Below, piece by piece: positions 41,565 through 50,582 of a stretch of DNA of 51,805 nt. The stretch is from Acidimicrobiaceae bacterium. GTDB taxonomy: Bacteria; Actinomycetota; Acidimicrobiia; Acidimicrobiales; Bog-793. The stretch lies in the NCBI GenBank assembly GCA_003140595.1, contig PLKG01000163.1, positions 1-51,805 of the forward strand, in the 5' to 3' direction. Position numbers and translations under genes: made by a program. Below the pieces are notes generated by a model. That model had not been told where the DNA came from. It made no database searches and saw only the letters and a program-made list of their open reading frames with translations. Each line of letters starts with the position of its first letter. Position 1 is the first letter of the stretch.

Positions 41565-42260
41565 ATGAGTCCGCCGACAAAGCGCTACCGCCAGATTCGC
41601 TTCGAGGCGCCGCCGGGGTCGACCGAGTTGGTCCTCGTGCGTCATGGCGAGTCCGAGGCCGCCGATCCAGAACAACCGTTCCCGGTCGTCGACGGCAGAG
41701 GCGATCCGGAACTCTCGCCGCTCGGCCGGGCGCAGGCGGCACTCGTCGCCGACCGCTTGGCCGTGACCCGTGTCGACGCCATCTATGTCACAAGCCTGCG
41801 CCGCACCACCGAGACGGCGGCTCCGCTGGCGGCGCGCCTCGGGCTCGTGCCCGAAGTCGAGTCAGCCCTTTCCGAGATCTACCTCGGCGAGTGGGACGGC
41901 GGCATCTATCGCCAGCGAGTCGCCGATGGCGATCCCATCGCCGTTCAGATGGTCGAGGAGGAACGCTGGGATGTGATCCCAGGTGCCGAGTCCAATGCGG
42001 CCATAGCAGCGCGAGTCGCTCCAGCTATCACAGGAATCGCGCGACGCCACGCTGGCCAGCGCGTCGTGTGCTTTGCCCACGGTGGAAGCATCGGGGCCGT
42101 ACTGGCAATCGCGACTGGATCCCGGCCGTTTGCATTCACCGGCTCTGACAACGGCGCCATCTCGAGCATTGTGGTTGTCGGACCGCGGTGGCTCCTTCGC
42201 AGCTTCAACGACACATCACACCTGGAGCAACACAACCCGAGCGTACGCTCGGCTACATGA
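41565..42260 (+). CDS. Histidine phosphatase (phosphoglycerate mutase-like) family protein
   Basis: 231 residues. RHG motif ELVLVRHGESEAADPEQ gives the catalytic His; LSPLGRAQAALVADRL, IYVTSLRRTTETAAPLA (Arg), LSEIYLGEWDGG and CFAHGGSIGAVLAIATG (second His) complete the active site. A phosphomonoesterase of the broad-specificity type; substrate unknown. ATG 41565 is chosen on alignment to the RHG family. Its stop overlaps the start of the exonuclease gene (ATGA), so the two are coupled. Divergent from the CHAP gene. Confidence 0.88.
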   Translation: MSPPTKRYRQIRFEAPPGSTELVLVRHGESEAADPEQPFPVVDGRGDPELSPLGRAQAALVADRLAVTRVDAIYVTSLRRTTETAAPLAARLGLVPEVESALSEIYLGEWDGGIYRQRVADGDPIAVQMVEEERWDVIPGAESNAAIAARVAPAITGIARRHAGQRVVCFAHGGSIGAVLAIATGSRPFAFTGSDNGAISSIVVVGPRWLLRSFNDTSHLEQHNPSVRSAT

Positions 42261-42973
42261 CCTGGAACGACGGTCCGCTTCTCGGGTTCGATCTGGAGAC
42301 GACGGGCGTCGATCCGCTGTCGGACCTGCCCGTCCAGGTCGCCCTGATCCGTTGGGAGCCACACGGAAGTGGCTGCCGGAAAGTGTTCATCGTCGATCCG
42401 GGATGCGAAGTCCCCGAAGGGGCCGAGGCAATCCATGGGATCTCGACGAGGAGAGCACGGCACGACGGTTGCCCGCTCGGCGAGGCAGCGGCGATTGTGC
42501 ACGCGGTGCTCGGCGAGGCCCAGGCAGAACATGTGCCGGTGGTGGCCATGAACGCGAGTTTCGACATCACGATTGCCGCGATGCTGTTCCGGAGCTTCGC
42601 TCTGGAGCCGATCGAATGGCGGGCGCTCGTCGATCCCCTCGTCATCGACCGCAAGGTCGACTATCTCCGGCCCGGCAAGCGCCGGTTGGACGCTCTCTGC
42701 GAGACCTACCACGTCGTATTTGACAGTCCTCATGACGCGGGCAGCGACGCCGATGCGACCATCTCGCTCGCCCGGACCATCGCTGATCGGTATCGGGAGA
42801 TCGCGGAGTACGAGATCGGCGATCTGACCAGGCTCCAAGCTCGCTGGCACCGGGACTGGGCGCTCGAGTACGACTCGTGGCGCCGCGAGAACGGTGAGCC
42901 TGGCCTTGCTCCTGAGGAGTTTTCCTGGCCGCTGCGCGAGGTACTCGACCTGAACGGCGCGCCAAGCCACTGA
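42257..42973 (+). CDS. DnaQ-like 3'-5' exonuclease (DEDDh)
   Basis: 238 residues. Exo I LLGFDLETTGVDPLSD (D12, E14), Exo II VVAMNASFDITIAAMLF, and Exo III HDAGSDADATISLART with the His and Asp of the DEDDh class. The 70-residue C-terminal tail (LQARWHRDWALEYDSWRREN) is shared by actinobacterial stand-alone exonucleases of this type. Likely DNA proofreading, repair or RNA trimming. ATG overlaps the preceding stop. Confidence 0.9.
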   Translation: MTWNDGPLLGFDLETTGVDPLSDLPVQVALIRWEPHGSGCRKVFIVDPGCEVPEGAEAIHGISTRRARHDGCPLGEAAAIVHAVLGEAQAEHVPVVAMNASFDITIAAMLFRSFALEPIEWRALVDPLVIDRKVDYLRPGKRRLDALCETYHVVFDSPHDAGSDADATISLARTIADRYREIAEYEIGDLTRLQARWHRDWALEYDSWRRENGEPGLAPEEFSWPLREVLDLNGAPSH

Positions 42974-43048
42974 AAGGGGCTGAGGGCTTCCGAGGGCGCG
43001 CCTGTCAGCACCGCTTGGCCGAGCTCATCGCCTCAATTCTGCCGCGCC

Positions 43049-44569
43049 TCAGCAGGTGGTGGGATCCCAGGGCGCCGGTGCGTTGTTGTAGATCGGCGCT
43101 TCGCCTGCCGGTGTCGGCGCGATCGTCGTAACAGTTGTCTGGTTGGATGTCGTGGTCGTTGTCGGAGCGCCCGCCGGCGTTGTCGTCGAAGTCACACCGG
43201 CCAGGATCGCGCTCCAGGCCAGGCTCTCCGGTGTCGAAGTCATACCAGTAGTGGAAGCGGTCGAGCTCCCCGGCGTGGTCGTCGTGGGCGTGGTCGTCGC
43301 ATGGGTGCCGAACGCGAGGAAGTTCTTGATCACCACATCGTCAGCTGTGGCCGCTGGCAGCAACACGTCGGCTCCTCCCGATGTGACGTAGGGACCGACC
43401 GTTGGAAAAGTCACAGACTTGAGTGACCCGGGCGGGAAGTTATGGAACTCCCTCGCCAGGTTGACCATGGTGCCTTCCGTCATCGTCTGGTCGATGGTCA
43501 GGTTGTGAACCGCAGCACTGATGAAGCCGGTCAAAGCGATGGGGTTGATGATCTCGGCGTTGAGCTGATGGATCACCGCCCGGAAGAAAGCCTGCTGGTT
43601 GCGGATCCTGGTGAAATCACTGCCGTAGTCGTTGTACCAGACTCCCTTGAGCTCGTACTGGAGGTTCCGGCTGCGCACCAGCGCAAGAGCCTGGTTGCCG
43701 TTAACGACCTGACAGCCGGTCTTGAGGATGCGCAAACCGGTCGGGTTCGTAGCCTGGCCGTTCACGTACTCCCGGTCCCTCAGCGGATCAGTGAAGTGCA
43801 GGTGGATGCCACCGATCGCATTCACCATGTTCTGCAAGCCCGGGAAGTTCACCTCGACGAAGTAATTGACCGGGATGTGAAAGTCCTGCGCGATCGTCTG
43901 CACGAGCAGCGACGGCCCGGAGTTGAAGGCGGCGTTGATCCGGTTCTGACCGGAGATGTACTGGACGTTGCCTGGGATCGTGACCCAGGTGTCGCGTGGT
44001 ATCGACAGCATCTCGATCTGGTGGGCGGCGGGCACCACCCGGACAAGGATGATGACGTCGCTGCGCTGGCCCCCGGTGTCAGCCCCGCAACCGAAGGCCT
44101 TGCACTGGCTGGAGTTGTTGACAAACGAGCGCGAGTCCGAACCAGCCACGAGCACCGTGAAGGGCGCCCCGGGCTTGGTGTGAGGCGCGAGATTGGGTAC
44201 GTCAACCCTCTTGATCTGGTGGAACTGGTAGTCGAGATAGAAGTAGCCACCGAGCCCGATGGCGACGATGAGCAGCACCACGACCCCACCGGCGATCAGG
44301 GCACGCCTGGTCCACCGCCTGCGCTTGGGCGGGCGGGGTCGACGGCTGCGACCGTGGGTTGTCGCGGCTCGTTTGCCGGCTTTCCTCTGGCTGTCGGTTC
44401 TCCTCTGGCTGGCAGCCGTCCTCTGGCTGGCAGCTGCAGTTCCGGCCGCACCGCCGCTGAGATCGGGTGAGCCGCCAGCGGGTCCTTGAGCGACGGGTGC
44501 GTTCAACTCGCCCCAGGACAAGTACGGATCGGGGTCGGGGACCTCGCCGTCGTAGGGTACGTCAGGCAC
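43049..44569 (-). CDS. LytR-CpsA-Psr (LCP) family cell-wall glycopolymer ligase
   Basis: 506 residues: cytoplasmic Ser/Arg-rich region, one transmembrane helix (ALIAGGVVVLLIVAIGLGGY), then LCP domain (GSDSRSF, QRSDVIILVRVVPAAHQIEM, LSIPRDTWVTIPG, GQNRINAAFNSG, FVEVNFPGLQNMVNAIGGI, and the Arg motifs ALALVRSRNLQY and RIRNQQAFFRAV). The tail is a long Thr/Pro/Ser linker. Family members transfer polyprenyl-linked polymers to peptidoglycan. GTG 44569 is preferred as the first start after dnaB; the frame continues into dnaB, so the N-terminus is uncertain. Confidence 0.9.
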   Translation of the reverse strand: MPDVPYDGEVPDPDPYLSWGELNAPVAQGPAGGSPDLSGGAAGTAAASQRTAASQRRTDSQRKAGKRAATTHGRSRRPRPPKRRRWTRRALIAGGVVVLLIVAIGLGGYFYLDYQFHQIKRVDVPNLAPHTKPGAPFTVLVAGSDSRSFVNNSSQCKAFGCGADTGGQRSDVIILVRVVPAAHQIEMLSIPRDTWVTIPGNVQYISGQNRINAAFNSGPSLLVQTIAQDFHIPVNYFVEVNFPGLQNMVNAIGGIHLHFTDPLRDREYVNGQATNPTGLRILKTGCQVVNGNQALALVRSRNLQYELKGVWYNDYGSDFTRIRNQQAFFRAVIHQLNAEIINPIALTGFISAAVHNLTIDQTMTEGTMVNLAREFHNFPPGSLKSVTFPTVGPYVTSGGADVLLPAATADDVVIKNFLAFGTHATTTPTTTTPGSSTASTTGMTSTPESLAWSAILAGVTSTTTPAGAPTTTTTSNQTTVTTIAPTPAGEAPIYNNAPAPWDPTTC

Positions 44570-44642
44570 GTCAATCGAGGTTACTTCTTGTTCGACCGAA
44601 TCTTCATTCGCCCGCTCCGGTCCGAGGACAAGTGAGGCCCTC

Positions 44643-46040
44643 TCAAACTCTGGCCAAGTCCCCGAACTTCGCGTAGTTGGCGATGAAAGCCAAGTGTGCG
44701 GATCCGGTCGGGCCGTTACGGTGCTTGGCGACAAGCACCTCGGCGGTTCCTCGATCGGCCGATTCCGGGTTGTAGACCTCGTCGCGGTAGATGAACATCA
44801 CGACGTCAGCATCCTGCTCGATTGCGCCGCTTTCCCGAAGATCCGCCAACATCGGCCGCTTGTCCGCTCTGGCTTCGAGACCTCGGGACAACTGGCTGAG
44901 CGCCACGACGGGCAACTGCAGCTCGCGCGCGAGAATCTTGAGCCCACGGGAGATCTCGGAGATCTCGACCTGACGGTTCTCGGCTGACGACCGCCCGGTC
45001 ATGAGCTGGAGATAATCGATGACGACAAGGCCGATGCCGTCCGACGATCGCATCCGACGCGCCTTTGCTCGGATGTCCATGATGGTCACGTTCGGGTTGT
45101 CGTCGATGAACAGAGGCGCCATGTCTATGCGGCCTATGGCACTCGAGATCCGCGGCCAGTCGCTGTCGAGCAGCCGGCCGTTACGAAGCTTGGTGACGTC
45201 GAGACGCGCCTCTGCGGCCAACACGCGCTGGGCGATCTCGAGGTGGCTCATCTCGAGCGAGAAGAAGAGCACGGGCACGCCGTGGTTCGAGGCCGCGTTC
45301 GCCGCCAGGCCTAGTGCAAAGGCCGTCTTTCCCATCGACGGCCTGGCCCCTACGACGATCAGGTTGGACGGTTGCAGGCCCGACAGGAGGTAGTCGAGCT
45401 CGCCGTAGCCGGTGGGCACGCCGGTGATCGTCTCGCCCCTGTCGTAGAGGTGGTCGAGACGCTCGAGGCTCTCGGTCAGAAGGTCCTTGAGCGACCTCAC
45501 CGTGTCCGAGGTGCGGCGCTGGGCAACGTCGAACACCAGTGCCTCGGCCTGGTCGAGTGCCCCGGCTACGTCAGTTGGAACCTCGTAGCCGATCTCGGCG
45601 ATCTCGTGCGCGACCCCGATCAGGCGGCGGAGCAGTGCGTGCTCTTGGACGATGCGTGCGTACCTGTTCGCGCTGGAGATAGCCGGCGTGTTGGCCTGCA
45701 GCGCGATGAGCGCCGCCGCGCCGCCCGATGCGTCGAGTACGCCGACTCGGCGCAACTCCTCGGGAACAGTCACGAAGTCGGCAGGCTCACCCCTGGCGTA
45801 CAGCGAAGTGATGGCCTCATAGATGTGCGCGTGCGACGGTTTGTAGAAGTCCTCCGCGCCGACCTGTTCGACTACGACGGCGATCGCGTCGCGCGAGAGC
45901 AGCATGGCCCCGAGCACCGATTCCTCGGCGTCGAAGTTGTGCGGCGGTACCCGGGAGCCGCCCGCGGTCACGACCGTGGCCGACGGGCCCGAGCCACGCC
46001 GGCGCCGCGACATGTCGGGAACGGGCTGCAGGACGGTCAT
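44643..46040 (-). CDS. dnaB: Replicative DNA helicase DnaB
   Basis: 465 residues. N-terminal DnaB domain (PHNFDAEESVLGAMLLSRDA), RecA-like C-terminal domain with Walker A GARPSMGKTAFALGLA, FFSLEMSHLEIAQRVLAAEA, Walker B VVIDYLQLM, arginine finger region LSQLSRGLEARADKRP, and RESGAIEQDADVVMFIYRDE. No intein is inserted at these sites. ATG 46040 is preferred; GTG three bases earlier is possible. It is downstream of rplI on the same strand, separated by a probable terminator and about 230 bases, so it likely has its own promoter. Confidence 0.97.
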   Translation of the reverse strand: MTVLQPVPDMSRRRRGSGPSATVVTAGGSRVPPHNFDAEESVLGAMLLSRDAIAVVVEQVGAEDFYKPSHAHIYEAITSLYARGEPADFVTVPEELRRVGVLDASGGAAALIALQANTPAISSANRYARIVQEHALLRRLIGVAHEIAEIGYEVPTDVAGALDQAEALVFDVAQRRTSDTVRSLKDLLTESLERLDHLYDRGETITGVPTGYGELDYLLSGLQPSNLIVVGARPSMGKTAFALGLAANAASNHGVPVLFFSLEMSHLEIAQRVLAAEARLDVTKLRNGRLLDSDWPRISSAIGRIDMAPLFIDDNPNVTIMDIRAKARRMRSSDGIGLVVIDYLQLMTGRSSAENRQVEISEISRGLKILARELQLPVVALSQLSRGLEARADKRPMLADLRESGAIEQDADVVMFIYRDEVYNPESADRGTAEVLVAKHRNGPTGSAHLAFIANYAKFGDLARV

Positions 46041-46204
46041 CACGTTAAGAATGACCGCTCGGGCCTGGGGGACGCTAGAGCCGGATCTTGTGGATTACCC
46101 GCAAAGATACTGGAAGATCCTGTGCACGAAGCGGGGACAACTGAGCACCCACTGTCGTTGATACTAAAACCGGCGACTACGCGCAGGCTGTGCTCGAAGA
46201 AATG

Positions 46205-46226
46205 GGCCGTGTGCACAACCACGGCC
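46205..46226 (-). terminator. Hairpin terminator after rplI
   Basis: On the minus strand GGCCGTG, an 8-base loop and CACGGCC are followed by CATTTCTTC, a T-rich stretch. It lies about 45 bases after the rplI stop and would end the rpsF-ssb-rpsR-rplI transcript. Confidence 0.55.
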
Positions 46227-46272
46227 ACATCCTGACATCAGGCTGTATCAGCGCCCTCGGGCGCGCCCACAG

Positions 46273-46722
46273 TCAGTTGGAGCTCACGACCTCCAAGCTC
46301 AGGCGGAACTCGACCTCTGGGTGGAGGCGCACTCCCACCTCGTGTGAGCCCAGAGTCTTGATGGCCTCTTCGATGACGAGCCGGCGCCGGTCGAGCTCGA
46401 TTCCGGACTGACGGCTGACCGAGTCGACGATGTCACCGGCGGTGACGGAACCGAACAACCTGCCCTCGCTGCCGGATCGTGCCTCGATGCGAAATACGAT
46501 CGGAACGAGCTTGCGGGCGATCGCCTCGGCGCCTTCACGGTTGCGTGCATCCTTCAGATCGCGTGAACGGCGCATCGCGGTGGCCTGGCCTTCGATCCCC
46601 GCGTTGGCGACGATCGCGCGACCCTGCGGCACCAGGTAGTTCCTCGCGAAACCGTCGGAGACATCGGTGATGTCCCCGCGCTTTCCGACCCCCGGTATGT
46701 CGGTACGCAGCACGACCTTCAC
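46273..46722 (-). CDS. rplI: 50S ribosomal protein L9
   Basis: 149 residues, normal length. N-terminal domain [20 protein letters not shown] and [19 protein letters not shown], long connecting helix with Arg/Glu, C-terminal domain [13 protein letters not shown] and [18 protein letters not shown]. The GTG start overlaps the rpsR stop (GTGA), so translation is coupled. Last gene of the ribosomal operon. Confidence 0.97.
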   Translation of the reverse strand: MKVVLRTDIPGVGKRGDITDVSDGFARNYLVPQGRAIVANAGIEGQATAMRRSRDLKDARNREGAEAIARKLVPIVFRIEARSGSEGRLFGSVTAGDIVDSVSRQSGIELDRRRLVIEEAIKTLGSHEVGVRLHPEVEFRLSLEVVSSN

Positions 46723-47195
46723 GGCTCACCCGCCTCGTCATCGATGGCGGCCGGCACCAATGGCTCGGGCTCCGAGTCATCGAGCTCGTCTTCGGCCACG
46801 GTGTCGGTCAGCACCTCCAGGTCTGGCTCGTCGGCAGACTCGGCACGTGGCCCACCACGGCCGCCCGTGGCGCCGCCGCCCGTCGCGCCGCGGCCCGCGC
46901 CGCGCCCGCCAGGTCGCTCGCTCGTGGTCCGCTGGGTGAAGGGAAGAAGAGCCAGCTCCCGCGCCGTCTTGATCGCCAGCGCCACTTCACGCTGGTGCTG
47001 GGCACAGTTGCCGGACACGCGGCGGGCACGAATCTTGCCCCGATCAGACATGAACTTGCGCAGCACGTTCACATCCTTGTAGTCGACCCAGGTGGCGTGC
47101 TCCTTGCAGAAGATGCAGATCTTCTTCTTCGTACGCCGGCCGGTCTCCTTCGGGACGCGCCGAGTGCCACGGTCCCGATCATTGTTCCGCGCCAT
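46719..47195 (-). CDS. rpsR: 30S ribosomal protein S18 with long C-terminal extension
   Basis: 158 residues against the usual 75-95. Residues about 20-92 are S18 ([60 protein letters not shown]), with a zinc-type C-x2-C and a later C-x2-H. After the normal end comes a Gly/Arg-rich stretch (about 93-115) and then an acidic tail (about 116-158; [20 protein letters not shown]). ATG directly follows the ssb stop. The extension is in frame, uninterrupted, and its end is fixed by the overlap with rplI, so it is real. Confidence 0.95.
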   Translation of the reverse strand: MARNNDRDRGTRRVPKETGRRTKKKICIFCKEHATWVDYKDVNVLRKFMSDRGKIRARRVSGNCAQHQREVALAIKTARELALLPFTQRTTSERPGGRGAGRGATGGGATGGRGGPRAESADEPDLEVLTDTVAEDELDDSEPEPLVPAAIDDEAGEP

Positions 47196-47684
47196 CTAGA
47201 AGGGCTCCTCGTCGTAGGCCGCAAACGCCTCGCCTGCGGCTTGAGCTGCGGGTTGTGAGGCTGGTCGGGTGCTCGTGCCACGACCGCCCCCGGCGCCGGG
47301 ACCGCTGTCGGAAGGTCCGCGCCTCTCGTTCTTGACTATCTGTGCGGTCGCCCAGCGCAGGCTCGGACCGAGCTCATCGGCCACGACCTCGATCTTCGAC
47401 CGCTTGTCACCTTCAGCCGTCTCCCAGCTGCGCTGCTCGAGCCTGCCGGTGACGATCACCCGTGCTCCGCGGGTCAGGGTCTCGCTCACATTCTCCGCCA
47501 TCTCGCGCCAGCACACGACGTCGAAGAACGAGGTCACTTCCTCCCACTCTTGGGTCTGGCGATTCTGCCAACGACGGTTCACCGCCAGGCCGAAACTGGC
47601 TGTCGCTTGCCCGTTCGGGGTGAATCGCAGCTCAGGGTCACGGGTGACGTTGCCTACCAGCGTGACGGAGTTCCCATTCGACAT
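47196..47684 (-). CDS. ssb: Single-stranded DNA-binding protein
   Basis: 162 residues. OB fold (SVTLVGNVTRDPELRFTPNG, QATASFGLAVNRRWQNRQ, FFDVVCWREMAENVSETLTRG, ARVIVTGRLEQRSWE), a Gly/Ser/Pro/Ala-rich linker, and the partner-binding acidic tip ending DEEPF. ATG 47684 is chosen as the family start; the frame runs upstream into the spacer. It lies between rpsF and rpsR, the conserved bacterial order, and its stop abuts the rpsR start. Confidence 0.97.
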   Translation of the reverse strand: MSNGNSVTLVGNVTRDPELRFTPNGQATASFGLAVNRRWQNRQTQEWEEVTSFFDVVCWREMAENVSETLTRGARVIVTGRLEQRSWETAEGDKRSKIEVVADELGPSLRWATAQIVKNERRGPSDSGPGAGGGRGTSTRPASQPAAQAAGEAFAAYDEEPF

Positions 47685-47703
47685 TTCATTCGCTCCAGTT
47701 CGC

Positions 47704-48075
47704 TCAGCTCGCCGCTTTGGCCCGGGCAGCCTTGCGAATGGCGGTGTCGCGCCGCTTGGCTTCAGCTCGAAGCGCGCGTCCACTCTGCTTGTCTGGCTGT
47801 CTCAGCACCTTGTGGCGAAGCACGATGTCATCAAGAGTCAGCATTCGGTCGAGCTCGGCCACAAGGGTCGGCTCGGCCGTGAACTCGATAAGGACGTAGT
47901 AGCCCTCGCTGCGGTGCTTGAGCTCGTACGCGAACGTCCGACGGCCCCAACGCTCTGCGCGACCCGGGTTACCCCCGCGATCGCGCACCAGCGACGTGAT
48001 GCGGTCGATGCCGGCGTTGATGTCGCCATCCTCGAGGCCGACATCGAAAATAACCATGACTTCGTAGGGCCGCAC
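47704..48075 (-). CDS. rpsF: 30S ribosomal protein S6
   Basis: 123 residues: MRPYEVMVIFDVGLEDGDIN, AERWGRRTFAYELKHRSEGY, and YVLIEFTAEPTLVAELDRML, the S6 ferredoxin-like fold, with a basic C-terminal tail. GTG with GGAGGAGG seven or so bases upstream. First gene of the rpsF-ssb-rpsR-rplI operon. Confidence 0.97.
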   Translation of the reverse strand: MRPYEVMVIFDVGLEDGDINAGIDRITSLVRDRGGNPGRAERWGRRTFAYELKHRSEGYYVLIEFTAEPTLVAELDRMLTLDDIVLRHKVLRQPDKQSGRALRAEAKRRDTAIRKAARAKAAS

Positions 48076-48251
48076 GGCGGCCTCACCTCCTCCGGACCCG
48101 GCGCGCCAAGCGCTCGGGGCCCCGGTTCTGACGGGGCAGGGGTATAGGGAACCTCATCATGGTAGCCGAGCCCGGCTGCACATCGCACCGGCGGCCGCCC
48201 ACGGCCAGAGCATCGCAGGCGGGTGTGACACAAAGCCGTGTGCGGCCTCCT

Positions 48252-49094
48252 TCACGACGACAAACCGAGAGCCTCGCGTAACTCTGCCGATGCGCGGTAC
48301 GACTCGCCTTGCGACGGATAGCTTCCCGCCCGAACGTCAGCTGCCCAGTCCTTCACCGCCGCGGTTGCGGCGACGCCCAGCTCTGCATACCGGCGAACGA
48401 ACTTGGGAACGCTCCCTGCGAGCCCGAGCAGGTCGTGCAGGACGATGACCTGGCCGTCGCAAGCCGGCCCCGCCCCGATACCGATCGTCGGGACGTCGAT
48501 CTCCGCAGTGACGCGCTCAGCCAGAGCATCGGGTACGCCTTCGAGCACGATGGCGAAGCACCCCGCCACCGCCAGAGCCTCGGCGTCTCTACGCAGCTCG
48601 CCAGCGGCAATCGCCTCGCGACCCTGAACCTTGTAACCGCCCATGGCATGAACCGACTGGGGCGTCAGCCCGACGTGACCCATCACGGGTATCTCGGCGT
48701 CGCAGATCGCCCGCACGGCCGGGACTCGACGACGCCCACCTTCGAGCTTGACGGCCTGGGCACCGGCCCGCACCAGGACCGCCGCGTTGCGCACCGCATC
48801 GCTCGGCTCGAGATGGTAGGTGAGCCAGGGCATGTCACCCACGAGAAGAGCCCGCGGTTTGGCGCGTGCCACAGCCCCGACGTGGTGGGCGAGGTCCTCG
48901 ATCCCGACGTGGAGGGTGTCCTCCCAGCCGAGGACGACCTCAGCGACGGTGTCGCCAACGAGGATGACGTCGACTCCGGCCTCGTCCACGACGCGGGCAA
49001 AGGGTGTGTCGTAGGCGGTGATCATGACGATGGGTTCTGCCCCCCGGCTGCGTTTACGCGCGCGGATGGCGGGCACCGTCACTTGTTCTGTCAT
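48252..49094 (-). CDS. panB: 3-methyl-2-oxobutanoate hydroxymethyltransferase
   Basis: 280 residues. Motifs: PIVMITAYDTPFARVVDEAG, DVILVGDTVAEVVLGWEDTL, VKLEGGRRRVPAVRAICDAE, IPVMGHVGLTPQSVHAMGGY, IGIGAGPACDGQVIVLHDLL. The Asp residues that hold Mg and the catalytic Glu of PanB are present. It makes ketopantoate from 2-oxoisovalerate and methylene-tetrahydrofolate, the first step to pantothenate and CoA. ATG 49094 with GGAGG upstream is chosen over an earlier in-frame start. No panC or panD is adjacent. Confidence 0.96.
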   Translation of the reverse strand: MTEQVTVPAIRARKRSRGAEPIVMITAYDTPFARVVDEAGVDVILVGDTVAEVVLGWEDTLHVGIEDLAHHVGAVARAKPRALLVGDMPWLTYHLEPSDAVRNAAVLVRAGAQAVKLEGGRRRVPAVRAICDAEIPVMGHVGLTPQSVHAMGGYKVQGREAIAAGELRRDAEALAVAGCFAIVLEGVPDALAERVTAEIDVPTIGIGAGPACDGQVIVLHDLLGLAGSVPKFVRRYAELGVAATAAVKDWAADVRAGSYPSQGESYRASAELREALGLSS

Positions 49095-49139
49095 TTCGGA
49101 CCTCCTCCCGTCCGGCGCCCATCGGCTGCCGGCGGTCAA

Positions 49140-49556
49140 TCAGCGGTCGTTTGCTCCTGGAGCGAAGACGCTCAGGAGATGGTTCCAGGCACAACCGGTG
49201 CAAACTTCGACTATGTAGCAAGCCACGTCCGTCGTTCCCCTGCCTGCCTTGCGCTCAAGCTCGCGGAGATCAGCCAGCGGGAGCCCGCCTGAGGGTAGGC
49301 CTGGTCCGAACGCGAAAGTCACGTGCACAAGCTGCTCGGCTTCGCAGATCGGGCACTCGGTCTCCGACTCGCGCCCCAGATTCTTCGCGACCCGCAGCAG
49401 TTCCGGCTGGGCGTCGCAGACATCGAGCCGGCCGAGGCGACCGCGCCGGTACTCCTTGACTATGGACTCGCGCATCAACCGGTATTCGATTCGGCCGGCG
49501 CGTGGAAGCCCTCCGACTCCCCAACTCGACTGCGGCCCGCTCCGTACGCTCGACAT
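49140..49556 (-). CDS. DUF5318 family protein
   Basis: 138 residues. RIEYRLMRESIVKEYRRGRL and DVCDAQPELLRVAKNLG are the N-terminal signature; TECPICEAEQLVHVTFAFG and ACYIVEVCTGCAWNHLL supply two CxxC pairs that form a probable zinc ribbon. An actinobacterial protein of unknown function that in mycobacteria lies between the PadR-ino1 and rpsF regions, as here (from memory). It starts in the spacer divergent from padR. Confidence 0.82.
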   Translation of the reverse strand: MSSVRSGPQSSWGVGGLPRAGRIEYRLMRESIVKEYRRGRLGRLDVCDAQPELLRVAKNLGRESETECPICEAEQLVHVTFAFGPGLPSGGLPLADLRELERKAGRGTTDVACYIVEVCTGCAWNHLLSVFAPGANDR

Positions 49557-49780
49557 CCCGGCCAGGCTACCGTGCCCGTTACCCCGGACCCGACCGTCCG
49601 CCCTCGCGGAGACAAGCCAGGAGGTTGGGCCACGTCAAGGGGAACGCGAACGACGGACGAGCGAGCACAACGACCTCGTGAACCGGTGGCTGCCGGCCTT
49701 AGCCGAGAGTGCTTCGGGAGGCAGTCTGGCTTCGAGACTTAGGAGCTGCCAAGGACCGAGTGACCGAAAAGCATCGAGCC

Positions 49781-49814
49781 GACATATCGATTTGATATGT
49801 CGCTGTGATATATT
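49781..49814 (+). promoter_or_regulatory. padR-ino1 promoter with perfect inverted repeat
   Basis: GACATATC-GATTT-GATATGTC is a perfect 8-5-8 inverted repeat (49781-49801) carrying ACAT/ATGT ends typical of PadR operators. A -10 box TATATT (49809-49814) follows, and the GTG start lies seven bases after it, suggesting a leaderless, autoregulated transcript. Confidence 0.65.
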
Positions 49815-49820
49815 TGCGGC

Positions 49821-50582
49821 GTGCTCGAGTTGGCGATCCTGGGGTTGTTGAAGCAACACCCGATGCACGGCTACGACCTGCGCAAACAGATGCGCGAGGA
49901 TTTCGGCCTTCTCTCGAGCCTCTCCTTCGGATCGCTCTATCCGGCTCTGGCACGCCTGCAAGCAGCAGGTGCGGTTCACGAGGTCACCTCCGAGCAGCGC
50001 CCGGCGCCGGTCGCGAGTTCCTTCGCCTCGGCTGGCTCGATCGCGGGCGAAAAGGCTGCGTTCAGGGCACGTCTCGCCTCTCGCCGGGCGGCTTCGCCGC
50101 GCTCGGCGGCCGGTACCCGCGGCCGGCGCGTCTATGAGATCACAACGCTCGGCGACGGCCTGTTCCACCGCTTGCTCGAGGCCGAGGAGCCCAAGTCCGA
50201 GGGTGGGCGCGGCTTCGCGTTGCGCTGGGCCTTCGCCAGCTACCTGAGTCCCGAGGAGCGCATCGCTCTGCTCGAGCGCCGTCGGGCCCAACTGCTGGCC
50301 GTTCGGGAAGGCTCGCGTCGGGCGATGGAGTCACCCTGGCGGTCACTCGACCGCTACCAGCGCTCGCTCGTCGATCACGATAAGGAAGCAACCGAGCACG
50401 ACCTGAACTGGATCGACCGTCTCATCGCCACCGAACAGGCGGCGTATATCTCATCGTCAGCGCCCATCACGGTGCTTCCACCAAACCAAGCCGTTGAAAA
50501 CCCGTCTGCTGGCTTGAACGCGTCAGTTGCGCACGCGTCTCCGTCGTTCAAGAGAGCAGCCCGTGAAAGGAGCAGTTCATGA
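49821..50582 (+). CDS. PadR-family transcriptional regulator
   Basis: 253 residues. Winged helix: [40 protein letters not shown], and [20 protein letters not shown]. Between the recognition helix and the wing strand is a roughly 35-residue Ala/Ser/Arg-rich insert (about 62-95) that many PadR proteins lack. A helical dimerisation domain ([20 protein letters not shown] ...) and a disordered tail follow. GTG as leaderless start. The stop overlaps the ino1 start (ATGA), so it is coupled to and probably controls inositol phosphate synthesis, as in mycobacterial Rv0047c-ino1. Confidence 0.92.
   Translation: MLELAILGLLKQHPMHGYDLRKQMREDFGLLSSLSFGSLYPALARLQAAGAVHEVTSEQRPAPVASSFASAGSIAGEKAAFRARLASRRAASPRSAAGTRGRRVYEITTLGDGLFHRLLEAEEPKSEGGRGFALRWAFASYLSPEERIALLERRRAQLLAVREGSRRAMESPWRSLDRYQRSLVDHDKEATEHDLNWIDRLIATEQAAYISSSAPITVLPPNQAVENPSAGLNASVAHASPSFKRAARERSSS

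Noticed and set aside
40003-41568. A 521-codon open frame antisense to the CHAP protein
   Set aside because: It is the complementary-strand shadow of a gene with signal peptide, CHAP active site and repeated modules; its translation shows no domain pattern.
46091-46220. DnaA-box-like motifs (TGTGGATTA, TGTGCACAA) upstream of dnaB considered as an origin
   Set aside because: Each has a mismatch to the consensus, they are few and not clustered with an AT-rich region, and dnaA/dnaN are not adjacent.
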